Shown here in pieces: positions 9,837 to 19,430 of a stretch of 53,305 bases of DNA. How positions within the stretch are numbered: position 1 is the first letter of the stretch; every line of letters starts with the position of its first letter. The notes beneath the pieces were generated by a model. The model saw only the letters and a program-made list of their open reading frames with translations, was not told the DNA's origin and made no database searches. The position numbers and the translations under genes were made by a program. Origin of the DNA: Atribacterota bacterium (GTDB taxonomy: Bacteria > Atribacterota > Phoenicimicrobiia > Phoenicimicrobiales > Phoenicimicrobiaceae); the NCBI GenBank assembly GCA_030605615.1, contig JAUWHZ010000012.1, forward strand, positions 1 through 53,305, read 5' to 3'.

Positions 9837-10367
9837 TCATTTACTAATTATCAAAGGATATAGCCTTTTATATAAGATAAAAGTTAAGAAACCACTAATA
9901 ATTCCCTTTAAAAGATTAAAAGGAATAATAGCCGGGATCAACATTTTAACTACAATTTCTCTGCTGACACCTAAATAAATTGGGGTTACTATCAAGTTAG
10001 CTGGAATCATTACCAAGGTCATTGCCAGGGTTCCCAGGATTATTCCTAAAATAGCCCCTTTCTTAGTGTGGTGTAAGAGATAAATTTGAGAGGATACAAA
10101 TACTAAAGTTCCAGTAGCCAAAAAATTCATCAAAGCGCCATATGGACCTCCCTGCCCGGTAATTAGAGCAAAGAGTATTGCGGTTATAAAGCACATTAAT
10201 ATGCCAGTTTTGGGCCCTAACTTAAAAGATCCAATTAGAAGAAATACACTTCCTGGGTCATATAACAAAAAGGGGGCTTGTGGTAAAATGGGAAAATGAA
10301 TAAAATATCCTGCTATTACAGATAACGCAACTAATATAGAAATGCTGGTGATTTTTACACTTTTCAT
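9837..10367 (-). CDS. ribU: ECF transporter S component, riboflavin type (RibU-like)
   Basis: Hydrophobic multi-TM protein, FPILPQAPFLLYDPGSVFLLIGSFKLGPKTG; preceded by FMN riboswitch. Confidence 0.88.
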   Translation of the reverse strand: MKSVKITSISILVALSVIAGYFIHFPILPQAPFLLYDPGSVFLLIGSFKLGPKTGILMCFITAILFALITGQGGPYGALMNFLATGTLVFVSSQIYLLHHTKKGAILGIILGTLAMTLVMIPANLIVTPIYLGVSREIVVKMLIPAIIPFNLLKGIISGFLTFILYKRLYPLIISK

Positions 10368-10415
10368 AAAAATTCTCCTTTTATTTGATTTTTTAATTTT
10401 CTGTAATAATAAAAT

Positions 10416-10445
10416 ATCCCCGAAGACATTTCGCTCTTCGGGGAT
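10416..10445 (-). terminator. FMN riboswitch expression-platform terminator
   Basis: ATCCCCGAAGAGCGAAATGTCTTCGGGGAT hairpin followed by ATTTTATTATT on minus strand. Confidence 0.85.
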
Positions 10446-10467
10446 AATCTTTATTTAAAATAAATTA

Positions 10468-10728
10468 CTTCTCCTCCCTTCCAGACTTTACTGTCGGCTC
10501 TGGCTTTTCACCAGATCTGTCCGGCACTCAATGAAATCAATAATATTTTAAAAATATAATTTATACTTTTTTAGAAAGATTATAATTTTAAAACTAAATT
10601 ATTGATTGAGTGCCAGACTCGTGGGCTTATTCTCTCTTTGTTAAAAACAATAGAAAGAATTTACCACCGGTCGGGAATTGGTTAATTTTTAATTCAACCT
10701 CACCCTGCCCCGAAAAAGTTTTTTCTTC
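10468..10728 (-). ncRNA. FMN riboswitch (RFN element)
   Basis: Minus strand TCGGGGCAGGGTGAGG...AATTCCCGACCGGTGGT...AAGCCCACGAGTCTGG...CAGATCTGGTGAAAAGCCAGAGCCGACAGT...AGTCTGGAAGGGAGGAGAAG. Confidence 0.96.
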
Positions 10729-10815
10729 AATATTTTATTTTGATTGATTATATCACTTTTTTATAATTCTGACAATAATTTTCTACATTTCTAAATTATG
10801 TAATCATCTCAATTT

Positions 10816-11670
10816 TTAATCAGTAGACTTTATTTCATTTTGTATTTCTTCCAGACTGAATCCTCTTAAATTAGCATAATAATCTAATACCCTATTCACA
10901 TAATTATGATTTAATTCTTGATTATTGGTTAATCGTTCTTGTATATTATAAGGTCCATTGTTGTAGGCAATAATAGCAGTGTTAAGATCATTAAAGTCCC
11001 TATTTAGCATAGATAAATAATAAACTCCAATTTTAATATTTTTTATAGGATCAAATAATGTTTTTTCTGCACCGTCCCATTTAATACCAATATTTTCTGC
11101 CAACTCCGGAGCTATAAATCTTCTTACCTGACATAATCCATAAGCATAAGAATCAGAAATAGCCTTGGGTTCGAAATTACTTTCGATTTTTATTATGGCA
11201 GTTATTAACAAAGGATTAAAATTATATTTTATGGCTTCTTCATAAGTAGTTTTGGCGATCTCATATATAGTCTTACTCTCTAAAGCAGTATTATTCTGTG
11301 AAATAATTTTTACCATTTTGGTTATATAAAATTCTCTCTTTGCTTCATTTGAAATCATACCGGTTAATTCTTGTAATTGCATATAAATCTCAGTAAATTG
11401 TTCTCTATCTATTTTTACCTGACGGTATAATTTTATTTCTTCCGCTAAATTTTCTAACTTTTTGAGTAATCTCTCATTATTCGCAGTAGCTTCGGTCATA
11501 TGTTCTCCTATTTGTAATTCTAATTTATCAATTCTTACCTCTATTGTAGTTACCAAGATAATCATAAAGATTAAAAAAGTAGTTAATATTATTTCCCTAT
11601 TTTTATTAATTATTCTTCTAATTAATTTCAATATATCTGGTTTATGCCCTTTATTTTTTGTTTCTGACAT
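10816..11670 (-). CDS. membrane-anchored lytic transglycosylase (SLT domain)
   Basis: N-terminal TM/coiled coil, then FNPLLITAIIKIESNFEPKAISDSYAYGLCQVRRFIAPELAENIGIKW and AIIAYNNGP. Confidence 0.9.
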   Translation of the reverse strand: MSETKNKGHKPDILKLIRRIINKNREIILTTFLIFMIILVTTIEVRIDKLELQIGEHMTEATANNERLLKKLENLAEEIKLYRQVKIDREQFTEIYMQLQELTGMISNEAKREFYITKMVKIISQNNTALESKTIYEIAKTTYEEAIKYNFNPLLITAIIKIESNFEPKAISDSYAYGLCQVRRFIAPELAENIGIKWDGAEKTLFDPIKNIKIGVYYLSMLNRDFNDLNTAIIAYNNGPYNIQERLTNNQELNHNYVNRVLDYYANLRGFSLEEIQNEIKSTD

Positions 11671-11754
11671 ATGCTATCATCCCTCCTCTAAATTTATAGA
11701 ACTTTTATATATGGTCATTTTCTATATCTTTTTATTGTATCTTACTACCTTCAG

Positions 11755-11880
11755 TTATAATCCTTTGTCTACAGTTAGTAACACCACACTTTGGTTATCA
11801 ACCGCAGCTAAAAGCATACCTTGAGACTCTATTTCTCTAAGTTTTGTGGGTTGTAAATTATAAACTATTATTATTTTCTT
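11755..11880 (-). pseudogene. remnant of MetRS C-terminal tRNA-binding (EMAPII/Trbp111-like) domain downstream of metG
   Basis: Minus-strand reading frame +1 relative to metG encodes KKIIIVYNLQPTKLREIESQGMLLAAVDNQSVVLLTVDKGL*, matching the end of the MetRS C-terminal domain. Confidence 0.8.
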
Positions 11881-13462
11881 TTATTTTTTTATTGACTTTT
11901 CTCTTAATATCAACTCGAGGAAAAATAACTCTCCCGGGTTTAACTAAAGTTCCTGGCTTTAAATGTCCCCAATGAGCTTCTTCTTCCAATTTTATTTTAT
12001 CTAAATCACTTTCCAACCCCAACTGCCTCCAAATTTCTTTTGCCTTTACAGGCATAAAGGGATAAATCAAAATAGTAGTCAGACGCAAAGATTCTGCTAA
12101 ATTATATAAAATTGTTGACAATCTCTCTTGCTGTGTTTTTTCACGTCCTAAAATCCAGGGTTCTGTTTGGTCAATATATTTATTAGTTCTTCTAATAAAT
12201 TGCCATATAGTTTCTAAGGCCCTACTAAGGGATAAGTTATTCATATGAATATTGTATTCTTTTATAGTATTTAAGGCCAAATCTTTTAAATCAACATCAG
12301 TTTTTTCTTTTTGTTCTGCTGGCTGAGGAACTTTCTTGTTAAAAAATTGATTAATCATCGCTATAGTTCTACTTACTAAATTTCCTAAATCATTCGCTAA
12401 GTCATAATTTATCCTTTGAACTAATAATTTTTTAGAAAAATTTCCATCCTGGCCAAAAGATACTTCTCTCATTAAAAAGTATCTAAAAACATCTGCTCCA
12501 AATTCATCCACCATCTCATATGGATCGACTACATTGCCTTTGGATTTCGACATCTTTTCTCCTTCTATGGTCCACCAACCATGGGCAAAGACCATTCGAG
12601 GTGACTCAATACCCGCAGCCATTAACATAGTAAACCAAATAACAGTATGAAACCTTAATATATCTTTTCCTACCAGGTGAATATCTGCTGGCCAATATTT
12701 TTTAAATATTTCTTCATTTATCCTATATCCAGCAACTGTTAAATAATTAATTAAAGCATCGTACCAGACATAAACTACATGATTATTGTCAAACGGTAAA
12801 TCAATACCCCACTGTAAACTCTTCTTTGTTCTGGTGATACTTTGATCTTTAAGTCCACTTTTAACAAAACTTATGATTTCATTTTTTCTTGCTTCCGGTT
12901 GAATACATTGGGGGTTTTTTTCAATATAAGATAACAGTTGATCTTGATATTTAGACATCTTAAAGAAATAACTCTCTTCCTTTATCTTTTCTATCTTCCT
13001 TCCACAATTAGGACACGTTTTATCTGTCAATTGGGTCTCAGTCCAAAACGTTTCACAGGGGACACAATACCAGCCTTCATATTCTCCTTTATAAATATCA
13101 TCCTTATCATATAATTTATTAAGTAGTCCTTTAACTACCTCAATATGTCTTACTTCAGTTGTTCGTATAAAATCATCATACCTAATATTCAATAAAGGCC
13201 AGAGGTCTTTAAACTTTATTACAACCTGATCAGCTAATTCCTGTGGAGTTAAATTTGCTTTTTCTGCTGAACGAACAATTTTCTGGCCATGTTCATCTGT
13301 TCCTGTAGAAAAAAGAACATCGTAGCCAGATAACCTTTTGTATCTCGCGATAACATCTGCCGCTATAGTAGTGTAGGCATGTCCAATATGAGGTACATCA
13401 TTCACATAATAGATGGGAGTAGTTATATAAAACGTTTTTTTAGATAAATTTGTCTTTTTCAT
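11858..13462 (-). CDS. metG: methionyl-tRNA synthetase, catalytic and anticodon-binding regions
   Basis: YYVNDVPHIGHAYTTIAADVIARYKR, CVPCETFWTETQL...CPNCGR, KMSKSKGNVVDP (KMSKS). Confidence 0.95.
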   Translation of the reverse strand: MKKTNLSKKTFYITTPIYYVNDVPHIGHAYTTIAADVIARYKRLSGYDVLFSTGTDEHGQKIVRSAEKANLTPQELADQVVIKFKDLWPLLNIRYDDFIRTTEVRHIEVVKGLLNKLYDKDDIYKGEYEGWYCVPCETFWTETQLTDKTCPNCGRKIEKIKEESYFFKMSKYQDQLLSYIEKNPQCIQPEARKNEIISFVKSGLKDQSITRTKKSLQWGIDLPFDNNHVVYVWYDALINYLTVAGYRINEEIFKKYWPADIHLVGKDILRFHTVIWFTMLMAAGIESPRMVFAHGWWTIEGEKMSKSKGNVVDPYEMVDEFGADVFRYFLMREVSFGQDGNFSKKLLVQRINYDLANDLGNLVSRTIAMINQFFNKKVPQPAEQKEKTDVDLKDLALNTIKEYNIHMNNLSLSRALETIWQFIRRTNKYIDQTEPWILGREKTQQERLSTILYNLAESLRLTTILIYPFMPVKAKEIWRQLGLESDLDKIKLEEEAHWGHLKPGTLVKPGRVIFPRVDIKRKVNKKIKENNNSL

Positions 13463-13487
13463 GTTCTTCTTCCTTTCTAATTATTTC

Positions 13488-13515
13488 TTCTGAATCCTGG
13501 CTCCTGAATTCTGAT
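13488..13515. repeat. heptad array (TYCTGAN family) ending at the rsmI stop codon
   Basis: TTCTGAA TCCTGGC TCCTGAA TTCTGAT. Confidence 0.7.
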
Positions 13516-14381
13516 TACTCTTTTTTTATTTCTAATAATTTTTTATAAATTATATTTTTGGGAATATTTAATTTTTCCTGAGTAATTTTTATTATATCTT
13601 TATTGGAATAACCCTGGTTTTTTAATTTTTTCAAATATTCTTCCATTATACATTCTCTTTTTAAGAGATTTATTGTATCGTTTTCCTTTCCTCTTTTTCC
13701 TCCTTGGACCACTAAAGTAATCTCACCTTTTATTTCTCTATTATTAATTTTATTTAAAACCTGACTTATTTTCCCCCTGATTATTTCTTCATAACTTTTA
13801 GTTAATTCTCGAGCTACAGTAATTTTTCTATCATCCCACACATCTAACATATCTTTAAGAGTTTTTTTTAATCTATGGGGAGTTTCATAGAATATAATAG
13901 TCCTTTCTTCGCTCTCTATTTTCTTGAAGAATTTCTTTCTCTCCGCGCTTTTGCGAGGTAAAAATCCTTCAAAAACAAAATGATCAGTAGGTAATCCTGA
14001 AACCACTAAAGCTGTTATCAAGGCAGAAACACCAGGTACAGGAATTATTTTTATATCATTTTTTAAAGCTAAATTTATCAATACATACCCTGGATCAGAA
14101 ATTCCAGGCATACCTGCATCTGAAACTAAAGCTATTTTTTGACCTTTTTTTATCTTTTCTACTAAATAAGGAGCTTTTTTAAATTTATTGTACTCATAAT
14201 AACTGGTAACCGGTGTATCTATCTGATAGTAATTTAATAATTTTTTAGTACGTCTGGTATCCTCTGCAGCAATTAATTCGACTTTTTTAAAAATATTTAA
14301 AGCCCTTAAGGTAATATCTTCTAAATTTCCAATAGGTGTTCCACAAATGTATAATATTCCCTCAAATATATTTTTTTTCAC
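13515..14381 (-). CDS. rsmI: 16S rRNA (cytidine-1402-2'-O)-methyltransferase
   Basis: LYICGTPIGNLEDITLRAL, AEDTRRTKKLL, ALVSDAGMPGISDPGYVLI. Confidence 0.95.
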   Translation of the reverse strand: MKKNIFEGILYICGTPIGNLEDITLRALNIFKKVELIAAEDTRRTKKLLNYYQIDTPVTSYYEYNKFKKAPYLVEKIKKGQKIALVSDAGMPGISDPGYVLINLALKNDIKIIPVPGVSALITALVVSGLPTDHFVFEGFLPRKSAERKKFFKKIESEERTIIFYETPHRLKKTLKDMLDVWDDRKITVARELTKSYEEIIRGKISQVLNKINNREIKGEITLVVQGGKRGKENDTINLLKRECIMEEYLKKLKNQGYSNKDIIKITQEKLNIPKNIIYKKLLEIKKE

Positions 14382-15097
14382 TCTATTTCTTTATCTCCAT
14401 TTTCTTCGCTAATTTTAAGAAATAGGGGATTTTCTACTTTTAATTCCCCTTTCCCCTCTTTTATTCCTTCTAATAAGACCAGATTCGCTTTTTCTTTTAG
14501 TTGAGGATGAATGAATTTAATAACCTTTGGTTCAATGCCATATTTCTTTAAGGTAATCATTAACTTTATCAACTCATTGCTTTTGTAAATTAAATAAATT
14601 CTTCCCTTATTTTTCAATAAATAATTACTTGCAGAAATTAAATCTTCCAAATCACATTTTATTTCGTGACGGGCAATAGCTTTACTATTTAAAGGATTAA
14701 TTTTCCCCTGCCCTATAGAAATATACGGAGGATTACTTACCACTACATCAAATTGATTACTTTTAAATATTTTCTTTATGTTTCTAAAATCTTCTCGTAC
14801 TATGGTTATATGATCCTGTAATTGATTTAATTCTACGCTCCTTTTAGCCATATCTGCTAAATTTTCTTGAATCTCAACACCATAAATAGATAATCCTTTT
14901 CTTTTGCCAAATAATAGAAGAGGAATTATTCCTGAACCAGTTCCTAAATCGATAATTTGTTCATAGTTTTTAACTCTAATAAAATTAACCAGTAAAATAG
15001 AATCTACTGAAAAACGATAAGAATCCCTTGCTTGAATAATCTTTAGTCCTTTATCTCCCAAATCTTCTATTTTTTCATTATCATTAACCTTAACCAT
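14378..15097 (-). CDS. tRNA1(Val) adenine-N6 methyltransferase-like (TrmN6/YfiC family)
   Basis: DLGTGSGIIPLLL SAM motif, DVVVSNPPYISIGQGKINP NPPY motif. Confidence 0.87.
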   Translation of the reverse strand: MVKVNDNEKIEDLGDKGLKIIQARDSYRFSVDSILLVNFIRVKNYEQIIDLGTGSGIIPLLLFGKRKGLSIYGVEIQENLADMAKRSVELNQLQDHITIVREDFRNIKKIFKSNQFDVVVSNPPYISIGQGKINPLNSKAIARHEIKCDLEDLISASNYLLKNKGRIYLIYKSNELIKLMITLKKYGIEPKVIKFIHPQLKEKANLVLLEGIKEGKGELKVENPLFLKISEENGDKEIE

Positions 15098-15106
15098 CTT
15101 CTTTTG

Positions 15107-15976
15107 TTATCCGTTATTCTTTACTTTCTTTTCTGTAATCAATGTACTTTTACTCTTATTCTTTTTGAGTTCTTCTAATTCTTCTTCAGATATTTTTATT
15201 CTTTTCTTAATATCACTATCTTCTTCTAATTCAACTGTGATGTATTTCATTAATACATTTATTTCTATAACCTTTCCGGTACCTTTTTCTGTATCTATAT
15301 TATCTCCTAACCTCGGATATTTTTTTAAGCACTCTCTATAAAACTCAGATTCATAGGATAAACAACACATTAATCTACCACAAAGACCTGATACTTTAGA
15401 TTGAGTAAGAGCAATTTTTTGTACTTTGGCCATATTTATATGAATAGGAGTAAATTTCTGAATGAAAGATGCGCAACATACCTCTCGTCCACACATTCCT
15501 ATACCACCTATCATCTTTGTCCCATCTCTTACTCCAATTTGTCTTAGTTCAATTTTGGTTTTAAATATTTTCGCTAAATCTTTTACCAATTCTCTAAAAT
15601 CTACTCGTTGTGCAGAAACAAAATAGAATATTATTCTGCTTTTATCAAATAAATATTTAACATAAACTAATTTCATGGGTAAATTGTATTTTTTAATTTT
15701 CTCTTTGCAGGTATTTAATGCTTCACTTTCTTCCTGTTTTATTGCTTCCAATTTTTTCATATCTTCTTTATTCGCTTTTCTAAATATGCTTTTAAGTGGA
15801 GTTTCCAATTCACTATTTTTTATATACTTATAAGGAATTACCACTTTACCTAAATCTAATCCTATGGAAGTTCTTAATAAACAAAAGTCCCCCTTCTTTA
15901 ATCTTATTTTATTATTAATTTTAAAATAATAGATACAATTCGTTTTGGGAAATTTTAATCCTGCTACCTTAGGCAA
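15107..15976 (-). CDS. ricT: PSP1/RicT (YaaT) family protein
   Basis: RVDFRELVKDLAKIFKTKIELRQIGVRDGTKMIGGIGMCGREVCCASF, KVSGLCGRLMCCLSYE Cys motifs. Confidence 0.93.
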   Translation of the reverse strand: MPKVAGLKFPKTNCIYYFKINNKIRLKKGDFCLLRTSIGLDLGKVVIPYKYIKNSELETPLKSIFRKANKEDMKKLEAIKQEESEALNTCKEKIKKYNLPMKLVYVKYLFDKSRIIFYFVSAQRVDFRELVKDLAKIFKTKIELRQIGVRDGTKMIGGIGMCGREVCCASFIQKFTPIHINMAKVQKIALTQSKVSGLCGRLMCCLSYESEFYRECLKKYPRLGDNIDTEKGTGKVIEINVLMKYITVELEEDSDIKKRIKISEEELEELKKNKSKSTLITEKKVKNNG

Positions 15977-16968
15977 TATTCTACACCTACCATCTTTAAA
16001 TATAGTCTTTCTGAAACAAGACGTCTATTTATGTTTTTTTTCATAAATTCTTTAATCTGCTCGATATAATCCAAGATGTCAATTAACATTTCCTTAGAAT
16101 AAACTCTGGATTTTTCTTTAAGTACCTCAATTTTGTCAGAATTTATAATATATTCTTTAATTCCTAATTCTTTAATTATTAAAATATCGCGATACCATAA
16201 TAATATTATTTCTAACATTTCCTCTATATTATTTATATCCATCAATATTTTTTCTATATTTATAAAAAAATTACTGTCATACTTTCCTGGTAAAACTTTA
16301 TTTAAATAGTCTAACAATTTTTCTCTTCTATTAAAATATTCTTTATCTGATATTAACTTGAAAGCCTTCCCAATACTCCCCTGGGCTAATTTAGAAACTA
16401 ATTCAGCTTTGCTTTTCTCTAAATTAATTTTATTCAATAATGTCTTTCTTATTTTCGAAGAATCTATTAATCTAAATTTTATTAATCGGCAACGGGAAAT
16501 TATGGTAGGTAAAATAGAATCAGTATTTATACAAATTAAAATTATTATCGCATAAGCAGGGGGTTCTTCAATGGTTTTTAACAAACAATTTGAAGCTTCA
16601 ATGGTCATTTCTTCTGCTTGGTCTATAATATATATTTTTTTTCTATTTTTAAAAGGTTTTAAATTAATCTCCCGGCGTAATTCCCTTATTTGTTCAATCT
16701 TAATTGAACTTTTAATTGGTTCGATTATTTTTAGATCTGGATAACATTGTTTATTAATCTTATTACATATATTGCATGTGTCACAAGCTTCTAAATTATT
16801 ATTTAGATTTAAACAACTTATAGTTTTGGCAAATTCTATAGCGGTAAATTTTTTTCCTACTCCTTCGTTTCCTATAAATATATATGATGGGGAGACTTTA
16901 TCCTCTTTAAGGGATTTTAATAATATATTAACAGCTTTTTCTTGCCCCACAATATCTTTAAAAGACAT
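15964..16968 (-). CDS. holB: DNA polymerase III delta prime subunit
   Basis: MSFKDIVGQEKAVNILLKSLKEDKVSPSYIFIGNEGVGKKFTA, CDTCNIC zinc knuckle, AEEMTIEASNCLLKTIEEPP. Confidence 0.93.
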   Translation of the reverse strand: MSFKDIVGQEKAVNILLKSLKEDKVSPSYIFIGNEGVGKKFTAIEFAKTISCLNLNNNLEACDTCNICNKINKQCYPDLKIIEPIKSSIKIEQIRELRREINLKPFKNRKKIYIIDQAEEMTIEASNCLLKTIEEPPAYAIIILICINTDSILPTIISRCRLIKFRLIDSSKIRKTLLNKINLEKSKAELVSKLAQGSIGKAFKLISDKEYFNRREKLLDYLNKVLPGKYDSNFFINIEKILMDINNIEEMLEIILLWYRDILIIKELGIKEYIINSDKIEVLKEKSRVYSKEMLIDILDYIEQIKEFMKKNINRRLVSERLYLKMVGVEYCLR

Positions 16969-16983
16969 AAATTACTCCCTTTT

Positions 16984-17013
16984 TAGCGTGTAGCGTACAG
17001 CGTTTAGCGTATT
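16984..17013. repeat. TAGCGTN heptad array overlapping the tmk stop
   Basis: TAGCGTG TAGCGTA CAGCGTT TAGCGTA TTGCC. Confidence 0.8.
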
Positions 17014-17663
17014 GCCATTTTTTTATTTACAATTTTGATTATATCTTTAAATATTTCTTCTTTGCTTCTATTAGCATCGATTACCTTAATTCTACCTGAT
17101 TCCTCTTGAGACAATTTATAATAACCATCTCTAACTCTTTCTAAAAATAATTTGCCGTCTATAATCTTTTTATTCACAAATTCTTCTTCAAATCTTATTT
17201 CTCGAGAATTACTAAAGGCAGTTGACCTCTTTAGTCCTTCTTGTGGCTCAATATCTAAGAAAAAAGTTATATCCGGGATAGCCTTTCCCACAACTAAAGC
17301 ATTTAGATGTTTAATAATTTTAAGGTCTATGCCTCTCCCATAACCCTGGTAAGCAGTAGTTGAATCGTAAAAGCGATCAGATATGACTATTTTGCCCTCT
17401 TCTAAAGCAGGCAAAATTATTAATCTAACATTTTCAGCTCGAGAAGCTAAAAATAATAACATTTCTGCTTTATAATCCATGCTGTCATTTTTCTGATCAA
17501 GAAGGATTTTACGTATCTTTTGCCCAATCTTTGTCCCCCCTGGTTCTTTAGTAAATATAAAAGGAATTCCTTTTTTATTTAATAAATTATAAAGCATCTT
17601 TGCTTGAGTAGTTTTGCCACAACCCTCGAGCCCTTCAAAGGTTATAAATAATCCTTTTCTCAT
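17004..17663 (-). CDS. tmk: thymidylate kinase
   Basis: GLFITFEGLEGCGKTTQAKML, FTKEPGGTKIGQKIR, SDRFYDSTTAYQGYGRG. Confidence 0.96.
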   Translation of the reverse strand: MRKGLFITFEGLEGCGKTTQAKMLYNLLNKKGIPFIFTKEPGGTKIGQKIRKILLDQKNDSMDYKAEMLLFLASRAENVRLIILPALEEGKIVISDRFYDSTTAYQGYGRGIDLKIIKHLNALVVGKAIPDITFFLDIEPQEGLKRSTAFSNSREIRFEEEFVNKKIIDGKLFLERVRDGYYKLSQEESGRIKVIDANRSKEEIFKDIIKIVNKKMAIR

Positions 17664-17684
17664 TATTTTCCTCTGCAGTCTTAA

Positions 17685-17738
17685 TTAGTCGTTAATAAAT
17701 AGTCGTTAGTCGTTAGTAGGACAGGCGTCTCGCCTGTC
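17685..17738. repeat. (TTAGTNN)5 heptads joined to GACAGGCG-TCT-CGCCTGTC palindrome, copy 2
   Basis: TTAGTCG TTAATAA ATAGTCG TTAGTCG TTAGTAG GACAGGCGTCTCGCCTGTC. Confidence 0.9.
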
Positions 17739-17803
17739 TATTATATAATTTATCATTGATATTGTAATTAATAGATCATTTAAAGCCAATCGATCATTTT
17801 TTA

Positions 17804-18256
17804 TCATTCTTTATTGTCGTTTTTCTCAATAAGCACTCGACAGATATCAGTTAAGGTTACTATTCCTGCTAATTTCCCTCCCCTTATAACAGGGAGTCTT
17901 CGGATTTTATTTCTAATAAGCAAATCAGCTGCTAAAACTTCGTTGTCATCTTCCTCAATGGTAAGCACGTTTTTCCTCATAAATTCTTCTATCGGGTGTT
18001 GGGAATACTCTTTTAAATTTTTAGATAATTGAATAAACTCAGAAAGAATGGAACCACTATTTATAATTCCTAAATAATTCGGTAAAGTAGCTTTAATTAT
18101 ATCGTGTTGTGATATAAATCCGATAACTTCTTGATTATGGCTTACTACCGGAACTCCAGTAATTTTATGTCGAGATAAAATTTCTATCAAATCTTTCAAT
18201 TTGCAATTAGCTAACACACTGGTAACATCACGAATCATAATATCTTTTATTTTCAA
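17804..18256 (-). CDS. CBS-domain pair protein
   Basis: IMIRDVTSVLANCKLKDLIEILSRHKITGVPVV and second repeat FMRKNVLTIEEDDNEVLAADLLIRNKIRRLPVI. Confidence 0.9.
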   Translation of the reverse strand: MKIKDIMIRDVTSVLANCKLKDLIEILSRHKITGVPVVSHNQEVIGFISQHDIIKATLPNYLGIINSGSILSEFIQLSKNLKEYSQHPIEEFMRKNVLTIEEDDNEVLAADLLIRNKIRRLPVIRGGKLAGIVTLTDICRVLIEKNDNKE

Positions 18257-18283
18257 CTCAAAATTTCTCCTCTAAATGTTTTT

Positions 18284-19216
18284 TTACATTTTCTTAACTT
18301 TTGCCCACTGAAGACATCTTTCTACTTCTTCTCTTGAACTAAATTCCTCTTCTTCTCTCAAGGCGCTAGCTAAGGCACAGGCCATTGAAAATTCAATTGC
18401 ATCTTCAAAGCTTTTTTCTTCTTCGGTTAAGGCAATCGCCAATCCAGCAACCAAGGCATCACCTGCTCCAATTAGGTTAACAATTTTATGGTAAGTAGTC
18501 TCTGCAAACCATAATTTATCTCTGGTAGCAATTATATCTTTTTCTTGTTCCAGAGAAACTACACCAATCTCTGCTCCTCTATATACAACTTCTTTTGCGG
18601 CTTTAATGGCATCTTTCTCTTTATCAATTACAATATCAAAAACCTTATTACTTTCTCGAAGGTCAGGTTTTGCTAAAAATGGACCCCCCTCTAAACCTTT
18701 AATAAATTGCTCTCCGGACGTATTTAATATGGTTTTTACCCCTCTTTCTTTGGCCATAGAAATTAAGTTTGCATAAACATCTACAGGTACTCCCCGAGGC
18801 AAACTACCTGAAAGTGTAACTATACTACATTGAGACATAACTCTATAAAAGATTGACTGAAGCATTTCTAAGTCATATTCAGTTACTTTTGGTCCGGGTT
18901 CACTAAGCAAGGTATGTTGGCTCTTTTCTTTATCCCAAATAATTGTATTACTCCTGGTCTTTTCTTCAATGTGCCAAAAATTTGTAGTGATACCTAATCC
19001 TCTTAATTCCTCTTCTATAATTCTTCCCCTGCCTCCTCCTAAGAATCCGATGGCAATGGTTTCTCTACCGCATCCTCTAACAGCTTTAGATACATTAATA
19101 CCTTTCCCGCCAGAAGTTAGGTGAGCATTCAAAACTTTATTATAGTGATCTAATTTTAAACTATCAACCTCTAATATTACATCTAAAGCAGGATTTAAAG
19201 TAACTGTAGCAATCAT
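18284..19216 (-). CDS. PfkB-family hexose kinase (1-phosphofructokinase / tagatose-6-P kinase type)
   Basis: TVTLNPALDVILEVDSL, GGKGINVSKAVRGCG, NLIGAGDALVAGLA. Confidence 0.9.
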   Translation of the reverse strand: MIATVTLNPALDVILEVDSLKLDHYNKVLNAHLTSGGKGINVSKAVRGCGRETIAIGFLGGGRGRIIEEELRGLGITTNFWHIEEKTRSNTIIWDKEKSQHTLLSEPGPKVTEYDLEMLQSIFYRVMSQCSIVTLSGSLPRGVPVDVYANLISMAKERGVKTILNTSGEQFIKGLEGGPFLAKPDLRESNKVFDIVIDKEKDAIKAAKEVVYRGAEIGVVSLEQEKDIIATRDKLWFAETTYHKIVNLIGAGDALVAGLAIALTEEEKSFEDAIEFSMACALASALREEEEFSSREEVERCLQWAKVKKM

Positions 19217-19309
19217 ATTTTTTATCCTTTCCTTTTTATAATATTAAATTATCTGTGAATATTTTTAAAATTATAGCTTAATTATTTCAATTTATCAATC
19301 TTAACTATA

Positions 19310-19348
19310 ACGTAATCGTATCTCGTATCTTGTATCTCGTATCTCGCG
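19310..19348. repeat. TCTCGTA heptad array
   Basis: CGTAATCGTATCTCGTATCTTGTATCTCGTATCTCGCG. Confidence 0.85.
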
Positions 19349-19430
19349 AAGAAAGCAAAAGTCAGGAGTCAGAATATTTTATAACAAAGAACGTTTAGCT
19401 TTAACTTTTTTTAATGCGCGATGCGCGATA

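Noticed and set aside
11462-11824. 120-aa plus-strand ORF and other plus-strand ORFs in the track
   Set aside because: All plus-strand ORFs overlap strong minus-strand genes or their remnants and show low-complexity, antisense-type sequence without family resemblance.
11858-11893. Programmed frameshift at the A-rich end of metG to reach the C-terminal domain frame
   Set aside because: Shifting at the A7 run meets an immediate TAA, and most of the C-terminal domain is missing, so a decayed remnant is more likely than recoding.
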